In this document: positions 13,440 to 24,171 of the stretch, one piece after another | Numbering within the stretch: the first letter of the stretch is position 1 | Layout of the letters: each line of letters begins with the position of its first letter | Source: Sipunculus nudus | Lineage: Eukaryota; Annelida; Sipuncula; Golfingiida; Sipunculidae | Reading direction: 5' to 3' | Length of the DNA stretch: 64,000 bases | Assembly: GCA_026874595.1 (NCBI GenBank) | Contig: CM049307.1 | Location: forward strand, 46,497,678 to 46,561,677 | Made by a program: the position numbers and the translations under genes | The notes under the pieces: model-generated | Seen by the model: only the letters and a program-made list of their open reading frames with translations | The model's database searches: none | What the model was told of the DNA's origin: nothing

Positions 13440-14400
13440 TACTATCATCAATTTCGTGTTTTAAGGTCCATTTGAGAACCATTTAACACCCATATTAGTG
13501 TGATCTTTTTAGCGAACCTGTGAGCTTATGCGATGGTGTGCCGTCTGTACGTTTACCCATACTGTCTCAAAATCGACAGGAGCTATCAACACCAAATTTT
13601 ATGCAATTATTCATCTAAAAAAACTATCGGATTTTGCTCATTTTTATAAATGCTTATTCTGCATATACTTAGATTTTATAGGGAAAAAGCGAGAAAAAAA
13701 TTTTAAATCTTCTTTTCCGAAACTGTCAATATGCCAAATTGTTCATTATTTTACAGGAATAATCTCTGAAATACTCTCTCTCAAGTTTGTTCAAATGGTT
13801 CCAGTTCAGTGAACTTTGGCCGAGTTACATGAGGCTGAACTTACTAAAATTATAATATTAGAAACGGCTGGAGCTATCTTCACAAAATTTTATGCAAATG
13901 TTGGTTACACGAGTCGTATATGAATTTGAGGAACTGGTGGCGCCACCTGGCATCGACCTTTTCTGTACGAGGTTCATCCGTCATTAGTAGATTAACCCAT
14001 GATTTCTCAGAAATAGCAGAACTTGCATCCCCAAAATTTATGCAAATATCTGTCACATATCAAATGTGGGATTGAATGTTTTGTGGCGCCACCTGCATTT
14101 GCTTACATTTTACTGAGAAAAAAAGCTTAAAATTTGACAAGCTTCTTCTCTAAAATCATGTTTTTTGGCTGTGTTATAGAAATTTTAACTTAGCCTTTGG
14201 TCAATTAAGCATACTAACATAACAATCTCAGAAATGACAAGAGCTAGCATCACAAAGTTTTGTGCAAATGTTGGTCATATGACTCCTATTTGAAAAAGAA
14301 GTTTTTGTGGCGCCACAAACATGTTCCTGTATTTTGTGGACAAGAACCTCATAATTTTAGCCTCTTCCAGTTTAAAAAATGGTTTATGATGAAACTATCA
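13440..14400. repeat. Diverged relative of the palindrome-array element (B')
   Basis: Three degenerate units built around ACCAAATTTTATGCAAAT-like and GTGGCGCCAC motifs. Palindromes lie near 13937, 14083 and 14306. The last is extended to a perfect 16-bp palindrome, TTTGTGGCGCCACAAA. I could not find termini, and spacing (146 and about 224 bp) is less regular than in copies A-C. Confidence 0.55.
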
Positions 14401-14420
14401 AGCTGAATCATTTAATTGTA

Positions 14421-15085
14421 TCCGCCAACACAGTTTTGCGGATGCTATGTTTTTGACCGGGTTCCGCCGCCGCCGCGTTCGTTTCCTGAGAACTCCTCTG
14501 AGACTACTGGACGGATTTTTCCGAAACTTACACCAATTATCGGGTCACATGTGAACTGGTACCTAACAATTGGCGTTGACCTCTGACCTTTCCTCCCTCC
14601 AGTGCGTCCATCTGTGCGTCTGTTTTGACACATTAACCCACATATCTTCGGACTCGTTTGACCAATCAGGAAAAAAATGATTGTACAAATGTAGCCCTTG
14701 GATAGCTGTATAACATACACAAGAAATGGTGGCGCCATAGGCAACCATGTTTGCACAGTGTCCATCTGTTCGTCTGCTTTGGGTTAAAATCACTCGTATC
14801 TCTGCAGTGGTTTGACTAATTCACCTGAAATTCGGCATGCGTATACATCCTTGATAGCTTTCTTGATTTTATGACAGTTGGCGCCACCTACATTCACGTT
14901 CATGCTGCAGATATCCATGCTAATATCTCCGGACAAGTTTGACGTATCTTCCTGAAGTTTTGCATGTGTTTGGATCTCACATAGCTCTTTATCATACAAG
15001 AACTGGTGGCGCCACCTGCAATCCTTTTTTGCACAGCGTCCACCTGTTTATAAGGTATACGCAAATTGATAGAGTTTGTTGGTGT
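14421..15085 (-). mobile_element. Palindrome-array element, copy B, interrupted by a hAT-type element
   Basis: The terminus TCCGCCAA at 14421 is preceded by TA (14419-14420). It is followed by the same hairpin and GCTATGTTTTTGACCGGG segment found, in reverse, at the right end of copy C. Palindromes at about 14729, 14878 and 15004 are 149 and 126 bp apart, as in A and C. The element is broken at 15085 by the hAT-type insertion. The sequence resuming at 15715-15722 does not lead to a recognisable opposite terminus, so the copy appears truncated. Confidence 0.7.
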
Positions 15086-15714
15086 CAGAGTTGGGTCCAA
15101 ATGCAAATGCATTTGCATTTAAATGTTGCACATTTACATTTGCATTTAAATGCAAAAATTTTGAAAAGCCCGCATTTGCATTTGCATTTAAATGTCAGAC
15201 TGATGTAATTCATTTGCATTTGCATTTGCATTTGAACAAATGCTAGGCATTTGCATTTGCATTTGAAATATGAATCAAATGTCAAATGCAAATTCTTAAT
15301 ATTTTGTCATTTTGCATGCAGCAAAAATATGTAGTTGTATACAATTCTTGTTGGATGCTGGACTATTGAGCTTACCATATTGGTAGCTATATTCAGTTTG
15401 CTCAAGGTAATGAATTTGAATGCATGGAAGGGTAGCTAGCTGTTATTATATAATAAAAAATGACCCAAAAAGGTTTTTGTTTATTATTTTCTACGGATAA
15501 AAAGTATATTTTATATACGGTAGTATATATATACAGACATTTGCATTTGAGAGCACTCAAATGCATTTGCATTTGAAAAAATCTGAATGCATTTGCATAT
15601 GCATTTAAATGCAATGAGTGGTAAAGCATTTGCATTTGCATTTGCATTTGGGGAAACAACATAACATTTGCATTTGCATTTAAATGCGCTGAGTTGCATT
15701 TGAACCCAACCCTG
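15086..15714. mobile_element. Short non-autonomous hAT-type element with AAATGC subterminal arrays
   Basis: Terminal inverted repeats read CAGRGTTGGGTYCAAATGC (left CAGAGTTGGGTCC, right complement CAGGGTTGGGTTC). They are flanked by perfect 8-bp direct repeats GTTGGTGT at 15078-15085 and 15715-15722, the target duplication length of the hAT superfamily. Subterminal blocks (about 15099-15295 and 15538-15700) consist largely of AAATGC hexamers in both orientations, while the centre (about 15296-15537) is unique AT-rich DNA with no ORF of note. About 19 ATGCAAAT octamers (either strand) are present. Subterminal hexamer arrays are known transposase-binding sites in hAT elements such as maize Ac (AAACGG); that these serve the same role is inference. 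Confidence 0.88.
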
Positions 15715-15722
15715 GTTGGTGT

Positions 15723-17506
15723 TCAAGATTTGTTTGTAGAAATTAAACTTTAAAACCCTGTTTAGTTGTACATTTACGATAACCTTTTAAAAGAATGCAC
15801 CCTGATAATTAAATATGATCCGCCCCTGCTTATTAAATATGATCCGCCCCTGGAAATTCATGGGTTTATTTAAGTGCTCATATGGAAATGTCCATATAAG
15901 TTCATTAAAACAAACAACAGATATTTTGCACTAAGAACAATAAAACTGTACATGATTTTTATGCACGAAGCAACATACACATTGTATGATGAAATATGTA
16001 AAGTTTATACAGTGAACCCATACTACGTAAGTAGTGCTCCCCCCCCCCCCCCCCCCCCAATGCCCTCCCCCACCGTCTCCTATATTCATCAAAGGAGACC
16101 TCGACGAGATGTGAATGGAGAATAGTGATTATACCTTACTTTAAAACAGAAGATTTATGTCATATTTAACAATGAATTAACTACAGTTAACTACATGTCG
16201 TGGAATGGCAAATAGCCATCTTTTATTTACAAATGTAAACATTAATAAGATCACAAAGGTAATTTTACATTTCTAATTATGATGTTAATTAAATAGAACC
16301 AAATATTCCAAAGTTTTACCCTATCTATATGGAATGTATAAGATGTAATGTAACTATAATGATCTTCCGTGTATCTTCCGTGATCTTTGAGTACCCCAAA
16401 TTTAACATAGGATCCGCCCCCGTTACACTGAGAAGATTTGGTGGAACTAATGAAAAAATGAAAATGTATTATCAAAACTTGATCTCCACCAAATTTGGTA
16501 CTTTTATCACAATCTGAACAATTCTTCTGTATTTTGTCGTTAACCACTGCACTAATTGCATAGGTTCGCATTAGGCCTGTAGGCCTTTTAAGGAGTATAG
16601 TGCCGAAGATCTGTTATTCTGACAATAAGAGACGGTTTTACGCTGTTGACCCTGACATTTTATAGCTCTATTTACCTTCAGACAACTTAAGATAAGTTCA
16701 GGTCATTTTTAAACTATGTTACGTATTATTTTATACTTATATATACTATTTTTGTAATGAAAGGTTGATAAATACCTGCAGTTACCTTGGTCTAGACCTT
16801 GATCACCATCTACGACCTCAAGGCAACTCATCAGTTGCAATTGACTGACACATTTAAAACCCCAATCGACTCAACACATGTTAAACCTCAATAAAATGAT
16901 CAAAACTCTCCAATTCTATATGAACTTTTTACAAAATCATAATTATATTATATGAATTTTGTGAATGTATTGGCGCCTTTCTGATGTTTTACAACCTGCA
17001 GTTTATCACACAAATAATGTTAAAGGGAAAACTCTCTGAATTTAGGCATTCAGTTCCTACCTGACTGTGGTTTCGGGTCGTGAGTGACTATACTATATTA
17101 TGGTGCTCCAGATAAAATCCAAAGTGTATTGATATTTTCCAAAGGTATTAACTTATCCCTCCCCAGACATAAATCTGTTCAAAATTTCTTTTGTTAACCT
17201 AATGAATAACCCATAAACGATTAAAACCCACCACCTGGCGAAGTAATAATACTATTTTATTGAAATCCATTAACCGGATGAATAAATTTAAACCATAGAT
17301 AAAACCTAACACAACACAATCTCTTTGCTTAGATTTTTCAAAGGTACCATTATAGACAAATTCAACTGAGTGTCGTAAGGTTCCCCTGGATCATTTGTTT
17401 GTTTTATGACACAATAGAATATGAAAAAAATTACTCCTATTTTAAAGAGCTGATACATACAAAGTATACTCAATATTTTTTAATCATTTGAACATAAATC
17501 TATGAC
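15723..17506. other. Intergenic DNA with hAT-end remnants and a poly(C) run
   Basis: Contains a duplicated motif TTAAATATGATCCGCCCCTG (about 15807-15852), a lone GGATCCGCCCCC near 16410 that resembles the ends of the element at 48772-48972, and an 18-base C-run at about 16031-16048. A minus-strand AATAAA at 17257-17262 is a candidate poly(A) signal for the glycosyltransferase gene. No gene seen. Confidence 0.6.
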
Positions 17507-19375
17507 CTATAACTTATACTTTTGATGAATAGCAAGCCATGCTTTTCCCCATAGGGTCTGCATAGGACCATCCTTGCATGCATATTTCGGTGTCATATAT
17601 GCAGATACAACATCTAGTTGATCGAGCCGGTCGGCTGCAAGGTACGTACGTTTGTATTTTTGCTCAGCCTGAATATGCACGGCAATGTTAGCAACCGCGG
17701 GTAGAACCCCATTTATAAACGCGTCTTCTATCCATAAAGTACGCGTGCGCGGGGCAACTTGTGCGAGCTTCATTACCATGGAGCCAGGCATACCGTACAA
17801 AAAACCAGAGCAATATGGAGGAAACCGTTCGTGAGGGTACTCTTTGTATGATAGATGGAAAGGGTTGTCTTTAGCTCTTAAGGGCACAAGGCCAGCCTTT
17901 ACCTTTTCTTCTCCGCATATTAACGTATTTCCGTGCAGAAATTTAAGTTGCGCCACCCGGTTGAGTAATTTAGGGGTGTTAATAAAAATATCATCATCTG
18001 TTTTCAACATGACTTTGGCATTTTTGCAAAACTCTGCCATCCAATACAAACCCATCAGTGTTTTGAGTGTTAAATTCCGGTAGGTGTCTTTGAAATCTTT
18101 CTGAACAATATCGTTATATTTCGCTTGTTCTTCATCAACCTGTTTTTGGACACTCGCATTGGTTGGAACACCGAGTAGAAATACCGTGGCGACAGTTATG
18201 CCCTTGAAAACACCTAGTGAGGACCAGGTATTTCTGATAAGTTGTCTCCGGTAGAAGTACTGGGGTGAGGAGATCACAACAAACACAACAGTAATATCCC
18301 TACCTTTGCATCTGTCCATACTGTTGTGTAAATATTTATAACGGGGTTGGTTGGTCCCAAACCAGTAATTCCTGTTGAATTCTTTATATCTTTCCCTCAG
18401 GAGGTTTTCCTGTTCATTGTCATGCAGTTTAACATTGGTTTTTGTTATATTTGCATGCTGGACAGGCGGGCTCCCGTTGGGTGTCCCTTCAACAACTTTT
18501 GATTCAGTTTTATTGGACGACGATCTTGCGTCCGATCTATTAATCGCTGTGAATTGTTCATTGTGTGAAATGACTGTTGAAGTAACGTTTGATTCAGCTG
18601 GCATGGTTTTGTCAGCTTGTATTTTCGTACTTGACAGTATTTCACTGGCCTCAGAGTCTATTGATTCATTATTTTGATTTACCTCAATGACCAGTGTCTC
18701 TTCCCTTTCAGCAGCTACTGTTGTGCCATCTTGTCTTTCTTTTGATTCCGTCAGAATTTGTTCTTCCGTGATAACACGAGGTGTTCCTGGATCAGTGGTT
18801 GTTATTTTGCTACTTTGCATTTTAGTAGTTGGCTGATTGTCACTTTTAACAGAAGTCCAAGCTAGTGTAGTTGCCCTTTTCTTGTCTGCTTCTATTACAT
18901 TTATTTTGGACGACTCAGATTTGTCATTTTGGCTTTCGATCGAGACCGTATCAGAGACATCATTTCTGTCCCTCTGTCTCTTTTCATTTACTGATATTTC
19001 AGTCGGTTTACTTATCACACTTTTGCCGATATTAATCTCGTTAGACGCTCTTATTCCATTAGTTCCGGCAGGCAAAATCTGGACACTCGGACTTTTCTCT
19101 GAGGCTTGTATTTCTTTCGTTACAACAAAAGCACCTTTGTAGTTCTGCGTCTCTTTAGCGGCAGGTATTTCATTTGCTTTAGCAGCCACGGTCTGGGCAC
19201 TCTGTCTTTGTCTTTCTTTTGAAGCCTGTAGGCCTAATCCGTCTGTTTTAATGGCCACCATGTTCTTGCTTTGCGATGTCTTATCTGTCCTCTTTGGCCA
19301 CGTGAGCGGGACGAATAAGACGCTACCTAACAGAAAGAAAAATAAAATAATAATCCTGATTATTTTCGGAGACAT
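17507..19375 (-). CDS. Beta-1,3-galactosyl/N-acetylglucosaminyltransferase, GT31 family, single exon
   Basis: A 622-residue intronless ORF. Residues 4-24 form an uncharged signal anchor after a short N-terminus, giving type II Golgi topology. Residues about 27-350 are a low-complexity stem rich in Ser, Thr, Glu and Lys with several N-glycosylation sequons. The catalytic domain spans about 358-620 with the GT31 motifs in order: RRQLIRNTW (376-384), VFLLG (398-402), DFKDTYRNLTLKT (427-439), KTDDDIFI (458-465; the Asp triad binds the metal-sugar nucleotide), FPPYCSGFLYG (518-528) and IEDAFINGVL (549-558; EDA replaces the usual EDV). The family transfers Gal or GlcNAc from UDP-sugar in beta-1,3 linkage to glycoprotein or glycolipid acceptors; donor and acceptor cannot be told from sequence alone. 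The stem is far longer than usual (most members total 310-420 aa). The ATG at 19375 directly precedes the anchor. Confidence 0.93.
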   Translation of the reverse strand: MSPKIIRIIILFFFLLGSVLFVPLTWPKRTDKTSQSKNMVAIKTDGLGLQASKERQRQSAQTVAAKANEIPAAKETQNYKGAFVVTKEIQASEKSPSVQILPAGTNGIRASNEINIGKSVISKPTEISVNEKRQRDRNDVSDTVSIESQNDKSESSKINVIEADKKRATTLAWTSVKSDNQPTTKMQSSKITTTDPGTPRVITEEQILTESKERQDGTTVAAEREETLVIEVNQNNESIDSEASEILSSTKIQADKTMPAESNVTSTVISHNEQFTAINRSDARSSSNKTESKVVEGTPNGSPPVQHANITKTNVKLHDNEQENLLRERYKEFNRNYWFGTNQPRYKYLHNSMDRCKGRDITVVFVVISSPQYFYRRQLIRNTWSSLGVFKGITVATVFLLGVPTNASVQKQVDEEQAKYNDIVQKDFKDTYRNLTLKTLMGLYWMAEFCKNAKVMLKTDDDIFINTPKLLNRVAQLKFLHGNTLICGEEKVKAGLVPLRAKDNPFHLSYKEYPHERFPPYCSGFLYGMPGSMVMKLAQVAPRTRTLWIEDAFINGVLPAVANIAVHIQAEQKYKRTYLAADRLDQLDVVSAYMTPKYACKDGPMQTLWGKAWLAIHQKYKL

Positions 19376-20017
19376 TATGCTTGTAGATTATATTACTGTC
19401 CAAACTGTTTAAATGTCAATTCTAAATATACAAGGATGAACAGGACACACATGCACCCTTAAAAATCACGAATGTCCATCATTGGTATATAAATCCGAGA
19501 TAACGTCAGTATTGATAAATTGTTCCACAAGATATACTTTCACTGTAAACTCTCTTTAGACTTGTCAGTGTATTTCTTCTCCTTGTAACTACACCGTATG
19601 CTTTCGCGTATAATCTGCGCATAAAGGTTGCCTACGACCAAAACCTGCCCTGCCCAAGTTTATTCAAACTCACTGATTCCTCTATTTCATTGCAATATCT
19701 TTCCGTTGTAAAATCTGTTTAACATCCCAGATTTCCTTCCCGTGAGCAAATGAAATGCTTTCCTTCACATATACTCTGCACATACAACAGGACATAACAG
19801 ACGGCTTCACAAGGTTTATTATAAACTGATTCGTCCGTTCCACTGCCGTACAGTGCAGAGCTGACCATATATACTTGTTGATTAAAATATCAATACCACG
19901 GCACAGCGCTACATTCAATATATCACCATAAGCCAGTATTGAGCAGCCAGATTTGGTCCATTAGAGATGATCCGAAACTGACCTTCCCTTTAAAACAAAA
20001 GGAAAGCTTGAATCCCA
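19376..20017. other. Upstream region of the glycosyltransferase gene
   Basis: Non-coding; the promoter is expected here because the gene is read leftward, but I can identify no specific element. Confidence 0.5.
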
Positions 20018-20340
20018 CTCCTCAACTAGGGACCATGGGTCTCGACGCTCATCTGAACTTGCTATCAGGATATTTTTATGAGCTCTCTCGTGACCTAAAA
20101 TTTAATAGGGTTGTTCTCCTACCGGTAGGTTTGCCAAATGTGAAAGATGAAAGGTTTGTAATGAAAAATGGTCATCAATTGTATCCAGAAGCCTGGCAAA
20201 GAAGAGAGTCCTTTGACCTTGGCCTTTGAGCTTGTGATCTCAAAATAAATAGTGCTCTTCCCTTATTGGTAGGTCACCGTACATGAAAGATGGGAGGCTT
20301 GGGATTAAAGGTTTGGCCCCATTTTGAACAAATTCTTTCT
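20018..20340 (+). repeat. TGACCT-rich interspersed repeat, short copy
   Basis: Two diverged units of the family also seen at 61740-62452: each has a GTGACCTAAAAT/GTGATCTCAAAA segment, then AATAGGGTTGTTCTCC-like sequence, then a GTGAAAGATGAAAGG-like segment. Confidence 0.65.
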
Positions 20341-20469
20341 TCTATGGTTAATAGACACACACAGAAAACTTTAATTTTGTAATGAAGATTTTACTCTTTA
20401 ATTTCCAGTGTTAGTTACAAAACAAAAATAAAATCTGCATTCTAATGAGTGCAAGCCTCCGCTATACAC

Positions 20470-20785
20470 TTATTCGGCCCGTATTCAAAGGTGCATTTAT
20501 GTATAAGTGACTGTTGACTGATAAATAGTCATTGAAGACGTTCCTGGAACCGGACCATGTGCCGCATCCACATCAAAATATAGTCGATTCTTCACTGGCC
20601 CATTCCCGAAATGCATCGAAAACTGCACGAGATTTCGTTCATGGTTGCGTGAGTTATGTTGCAAACAACACACACGCACAAAGACTCCCAAACGCTCACA
20701 CAAACACATGGGCGGGAATTAACGCATGACCTCCTGGCGATGACAGAAACGTTGAGGCGTGTTATTATCCTATACAACCTTTGAA
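20470..20785 (-). repeat. Interspersed repeat family D, copy 1
   Basis: The reverse complement shares AACTCACGCAACCATGAA, GGAATGGGCCAGTGAA, GTGGATGCGGCACATGGTCC and GTTCCAGGAACGTCTTCA-like blocks, in order, with copies at about 58030-58377 and 60356-60658. Superfamily unknown. Confidence 0.65.
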
Positions 20786-21552
20786 AGCGGCAATATACTA
20801 CCGTTCAAAACGTATTTATAAAAGTGAAAATGCCGTACTGTGCCTTGAAATTAAATTGATTTTGTAGTAGGTCCTAGTTTCCGTCACAAATACAGCTTTA
20901 GGAATTTTTTATTTTTTTTTTTTTGTTGTGTACTTTTTTTTTAAAACATCACCAAGTCCAGATAAATTTTCTAGAGTTAGATTTTTCGTAGAGTATGTAT
21001 TAATCCATTTGCTATAGTCAAAGTCCCCATCAGTCAATTAAGGTTTAATTTTAAATTATAATAATTATCTTTTGTCTGAATCAATTACATTTCATGTATT
21101 TGCAAACCGAACACATGCAAATGTGTTAATCGGATAAAGTGAACATCTTTTACATATCATCGCTTTACATAACCTTATTTCTTTAAATAAAATAATATTT
21201 TCATTCTAACTTATTCCTATTATATCATAACAGAAGTTAACAATTGAAAAGCGGCTTGGTAATTTTTAGGTCTAAACAGGTGTGATTTTCAATAATATCA
21301 ATAGGACATAGCTTTACATACCATCTGGACTGACCAATTGAACAGGTGCGGTATCATTGATTTTATATTGTATACCACGCGGTTATCATCAGCTAACAGT
21401 CTCACAGCTGTCAGGTAAGTGAAAGACATTCGACCTGTGTCAAATAAAACCTCAATATGCTGCTACTAGTTTATGACTAAAGAATCCTTTTTTGCTCTGT
21501 CAAAAACAGGTGATTAAGTTCTCACCAGTGTTTGTTCGTCTACTCCTCTACG

Positions 21553-21770
21553 CAGGTACCTGGACAGTGCTCGGATCTCTCCGCTGGCGACCCGTGTTCG
21601 ATTCCCGGCGTGGCCATGAGAGTGGGTTGCATTAGCCCGTCCACGGCCGGTGGATTTCTCCGGTTTCCTCCACCTCTAGACACTACCAAACGCCACCACC
21701 TGAGCCATGGAGAGTGCCTAGATTAGTTATAATAACTATTTATGTTATTCATGTAAAATAAATAAATATA
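21553..21770 (+). mobile_element. tRNA-derived SINE, copy 1
   Basis: Contains a pol III box-B-like motif (GTGTTCGATTCCC), a body shared with the copy at 55117-55320 (CCGGTTTCCTCCACCTCTAG, GCCATGGAGAGTGC) and an A/T-rich 3' tail GTAAAATAAATAAATA. The box A region is weak, so the 5' end may be short. Confidence 0.7.
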
Positions 21771-22183
21771 ACTGCACAAGATATAAGATTTTTATATCTA
21801 AATGGTCAGTCGTGAAGTCCCTCTTATTACTTTCAACCTCCTCCATACCATGATTGTGCTGCCATATAGTACACTAATGGCCTCAATTGGAACAAGGATA
21901 TAACAGTCTGTCGTGTTATGTTATTGTTCCAGGGGCTAACCCAGGCTTGAGGACAAGGAAGAGTCCATCCGAGGACTAATGACAAGACCTAAACAAGTGA
22001 CCAAATGGTCATAATGCTCAGCTGGATAGAACAGTTTGTAATGTATCGGGGAACACCACGGGGAAAACCGGGCGTGAAAATCAGACTGCCGAGGCCAATA
22101 GTGTGTGACGACCAGTTTATTCATATAGTGAAGAAAAACCCTGTTGAAATACATGAAATGGGAAGTGTTAAGTACACCGTTAC

Positions 22184-22259
22184 TGTTCAACAGACCGGTT
22201 CAATAACAGTGTCAGGTACATCGTCATTGTTATTAATGTATTGTTCAACAGACCGGTTC
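22184..22259 (+). repeat. Exact 18-bp direct repeat
   Basis: TGTTCAACAGACCGGTTC occurs at 22184-22201 and again at 22242-22259, separated by 40 bp of unrelated sequence. Confidence 0.8.
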
Positions 22260-22839
22260 TGATATAGTTTCTTAAAAAAGTATATGAACGTTACATACCG
22301 TTGACATAAGAAATTCAACTGAAATATTATAATTGCGGCAATAATATACAAGATATTATACCTTATATTGCAATATCGCATAGATAATATGCCTTAACAA
22401 TATTGAACAAGTCATACCCTATCAAGAGAGGATAGAGGCTAAACTGTGTTGAACACGACGGCAAGAACCCTCGTGACGGCCACGTGCCTGGTGGTGCACA
22501 TTGCAAGACGTACGGCTTTAGAAATAATATATTTGTACCTTGAAAATACCTGTCAATGTAACTTACATTACATACACCGTTTTAACGTAAATAATATTAC
22601 ATACAACGTTCTGGGCTTATAAAGCTCGGTATGTTGTGTTAATCTTATACAGTATAATAACTTATAATTAAGCGAAGAAAAAAATACAGCGTAGTGCAAT
22701 GCTGTATTCAAAGAACGAATATAACCGTGCGTTCCTTAATTGTGACGAAAACAGGTCTGTGAATTCGCCCTGTTACAGTAATGTTAAAATTTTACTGTGT
22801 TGAAACAAATATAAAAAAGCATAACTCGGAAAATACAGT

Positions 22840-24053
22840 TCAGAGTGGCTTTATTTTTAGTATACCTCGAGATTGACCAAGGACCTACAGGGATATTAAT
22901 TAGGATGTTTTTAGCGATAACAAAGTGAACCTTGTTAACAACTGACTGCCCTTACAACTGGCAAGCAGTAATATCTGAGTACAAAAATACAATACAGGAT
23001 TGCGTAAAAAAAAAAGAAAATGTAGATGGCACCACTAGTCATCTATAGCTGAAAGAGCTGTTCATGATCAATAAGCTTGCCGAATTTCAGAAAGATCCAT
23101 GAGACATGCAATTGTTACTGAGATATTTCATGTAAAGTATGAATTTCATACATCAACAGCTGAAAATGTTACCATTTTGTATTTGTGTCCGCAACAATTC
23201 TGAACGACTGGCTGGGCCATTCTTTATTTTTTATGTTAAGAATGCTATATGTGCAGATAATGTACAATGTTTTAGTTTTAGGGCAAAATTTTTGATTTGC
23301 AGCCCAGAAAACTAACAAAAGTTTATTTTTTTATTGGTACGTTAGGATATTTACCGGGGACCTACCTAGATGTCAAGTTAGAAGTTTCTAGGTCAACCGG
23401 TTGCGATTTGTGCCTTGTTAACAGCTGGCCAGCCGTAATTTCTGAGTACGCAAAAAAAAATACAATAAAGAAATGGGTAAAATAAAGAAAATGTAGATGG
23501 CAACACCAGTCTTCTATAGCTTATAGGGCTATCTATGATCAATAAGCTTGCCAAATTTCAGAAAGATCCATGTGATCAATACTGAAGTATTTTATGTAAA
23601 GTATGAATTTCATATATCAGCAGCTGAAATGTTAAAATTATTCAATTGTGTCCGAAACATTTCTTAAGAACTGGCTGGGCCAATTTTCTTCATTTTTTTT
23701 TGCTTGGTTATAATGTAAAATGTGCAGTTGATGCATAATATTTTAGTTTTGGAGTTGAGTGCAATATGTTTGCCTTGCGGCCCAGAACACAAATACAGTA
23801 TGATTTTCTAAGTGCCAAAAACACACAAAAATGCGCGGTACTCGCAATATATATAGGTCACAGTGACCTATTTTTGGTACGAAAGGCGAATAACCAAGGA
23901 CATATCATTATTTCAAGTTAGAAGTTTCTAGGTCAAACGGTTACGATTTGTGCCTTGTTCACGTAAGGACAGGCGGATGGACGACCGGACGGACGACGGG
24001 CAAAGGGTGATTGCTGTAGCTCAGATGAACTATAGCCAGCCAAGCTAAAGGAG
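22840..24053 (+). repeat. Two-unit interspersed repeat ending in a GACGGAC tail
   Basis: Two units about 471 bp apart share GAAAATGTAGATGGCA (about 23016 and 23487), ATCAATAAGCTTGCC and TTTCAGAAAGATCCATG. A third partial unit leads to GGACGACCGGACGGACGACG and then TAGCTCAGATGAACTATAGC (24016-24035), an end resembling those at about 29464 and 47896. No ORF. Confidence 0.65.
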
Positions 24054-24070
24054 GTCCCCAGGTCCCAAAA

Positions 24071-24171
24071 AGGGGGGGGGGGGGGGGTCTAGGCCGTAAA
24101 AAAGGTCTGAAATCCTTAAAAAGAGTTGCTGCAGCTGAGAAAAAAAAAAAGGGGGGGGGGGGGGGGGGGGT
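24071..24171 (+). repeat. Two long poly(G) runs preceded by A-runs
   Basis: G-runs of roughly 16 and 21 bases (about 24071-24086 and 24151-24171) sit about 65 bases apart, each preceded by an A-run. Confidence 0.9.
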
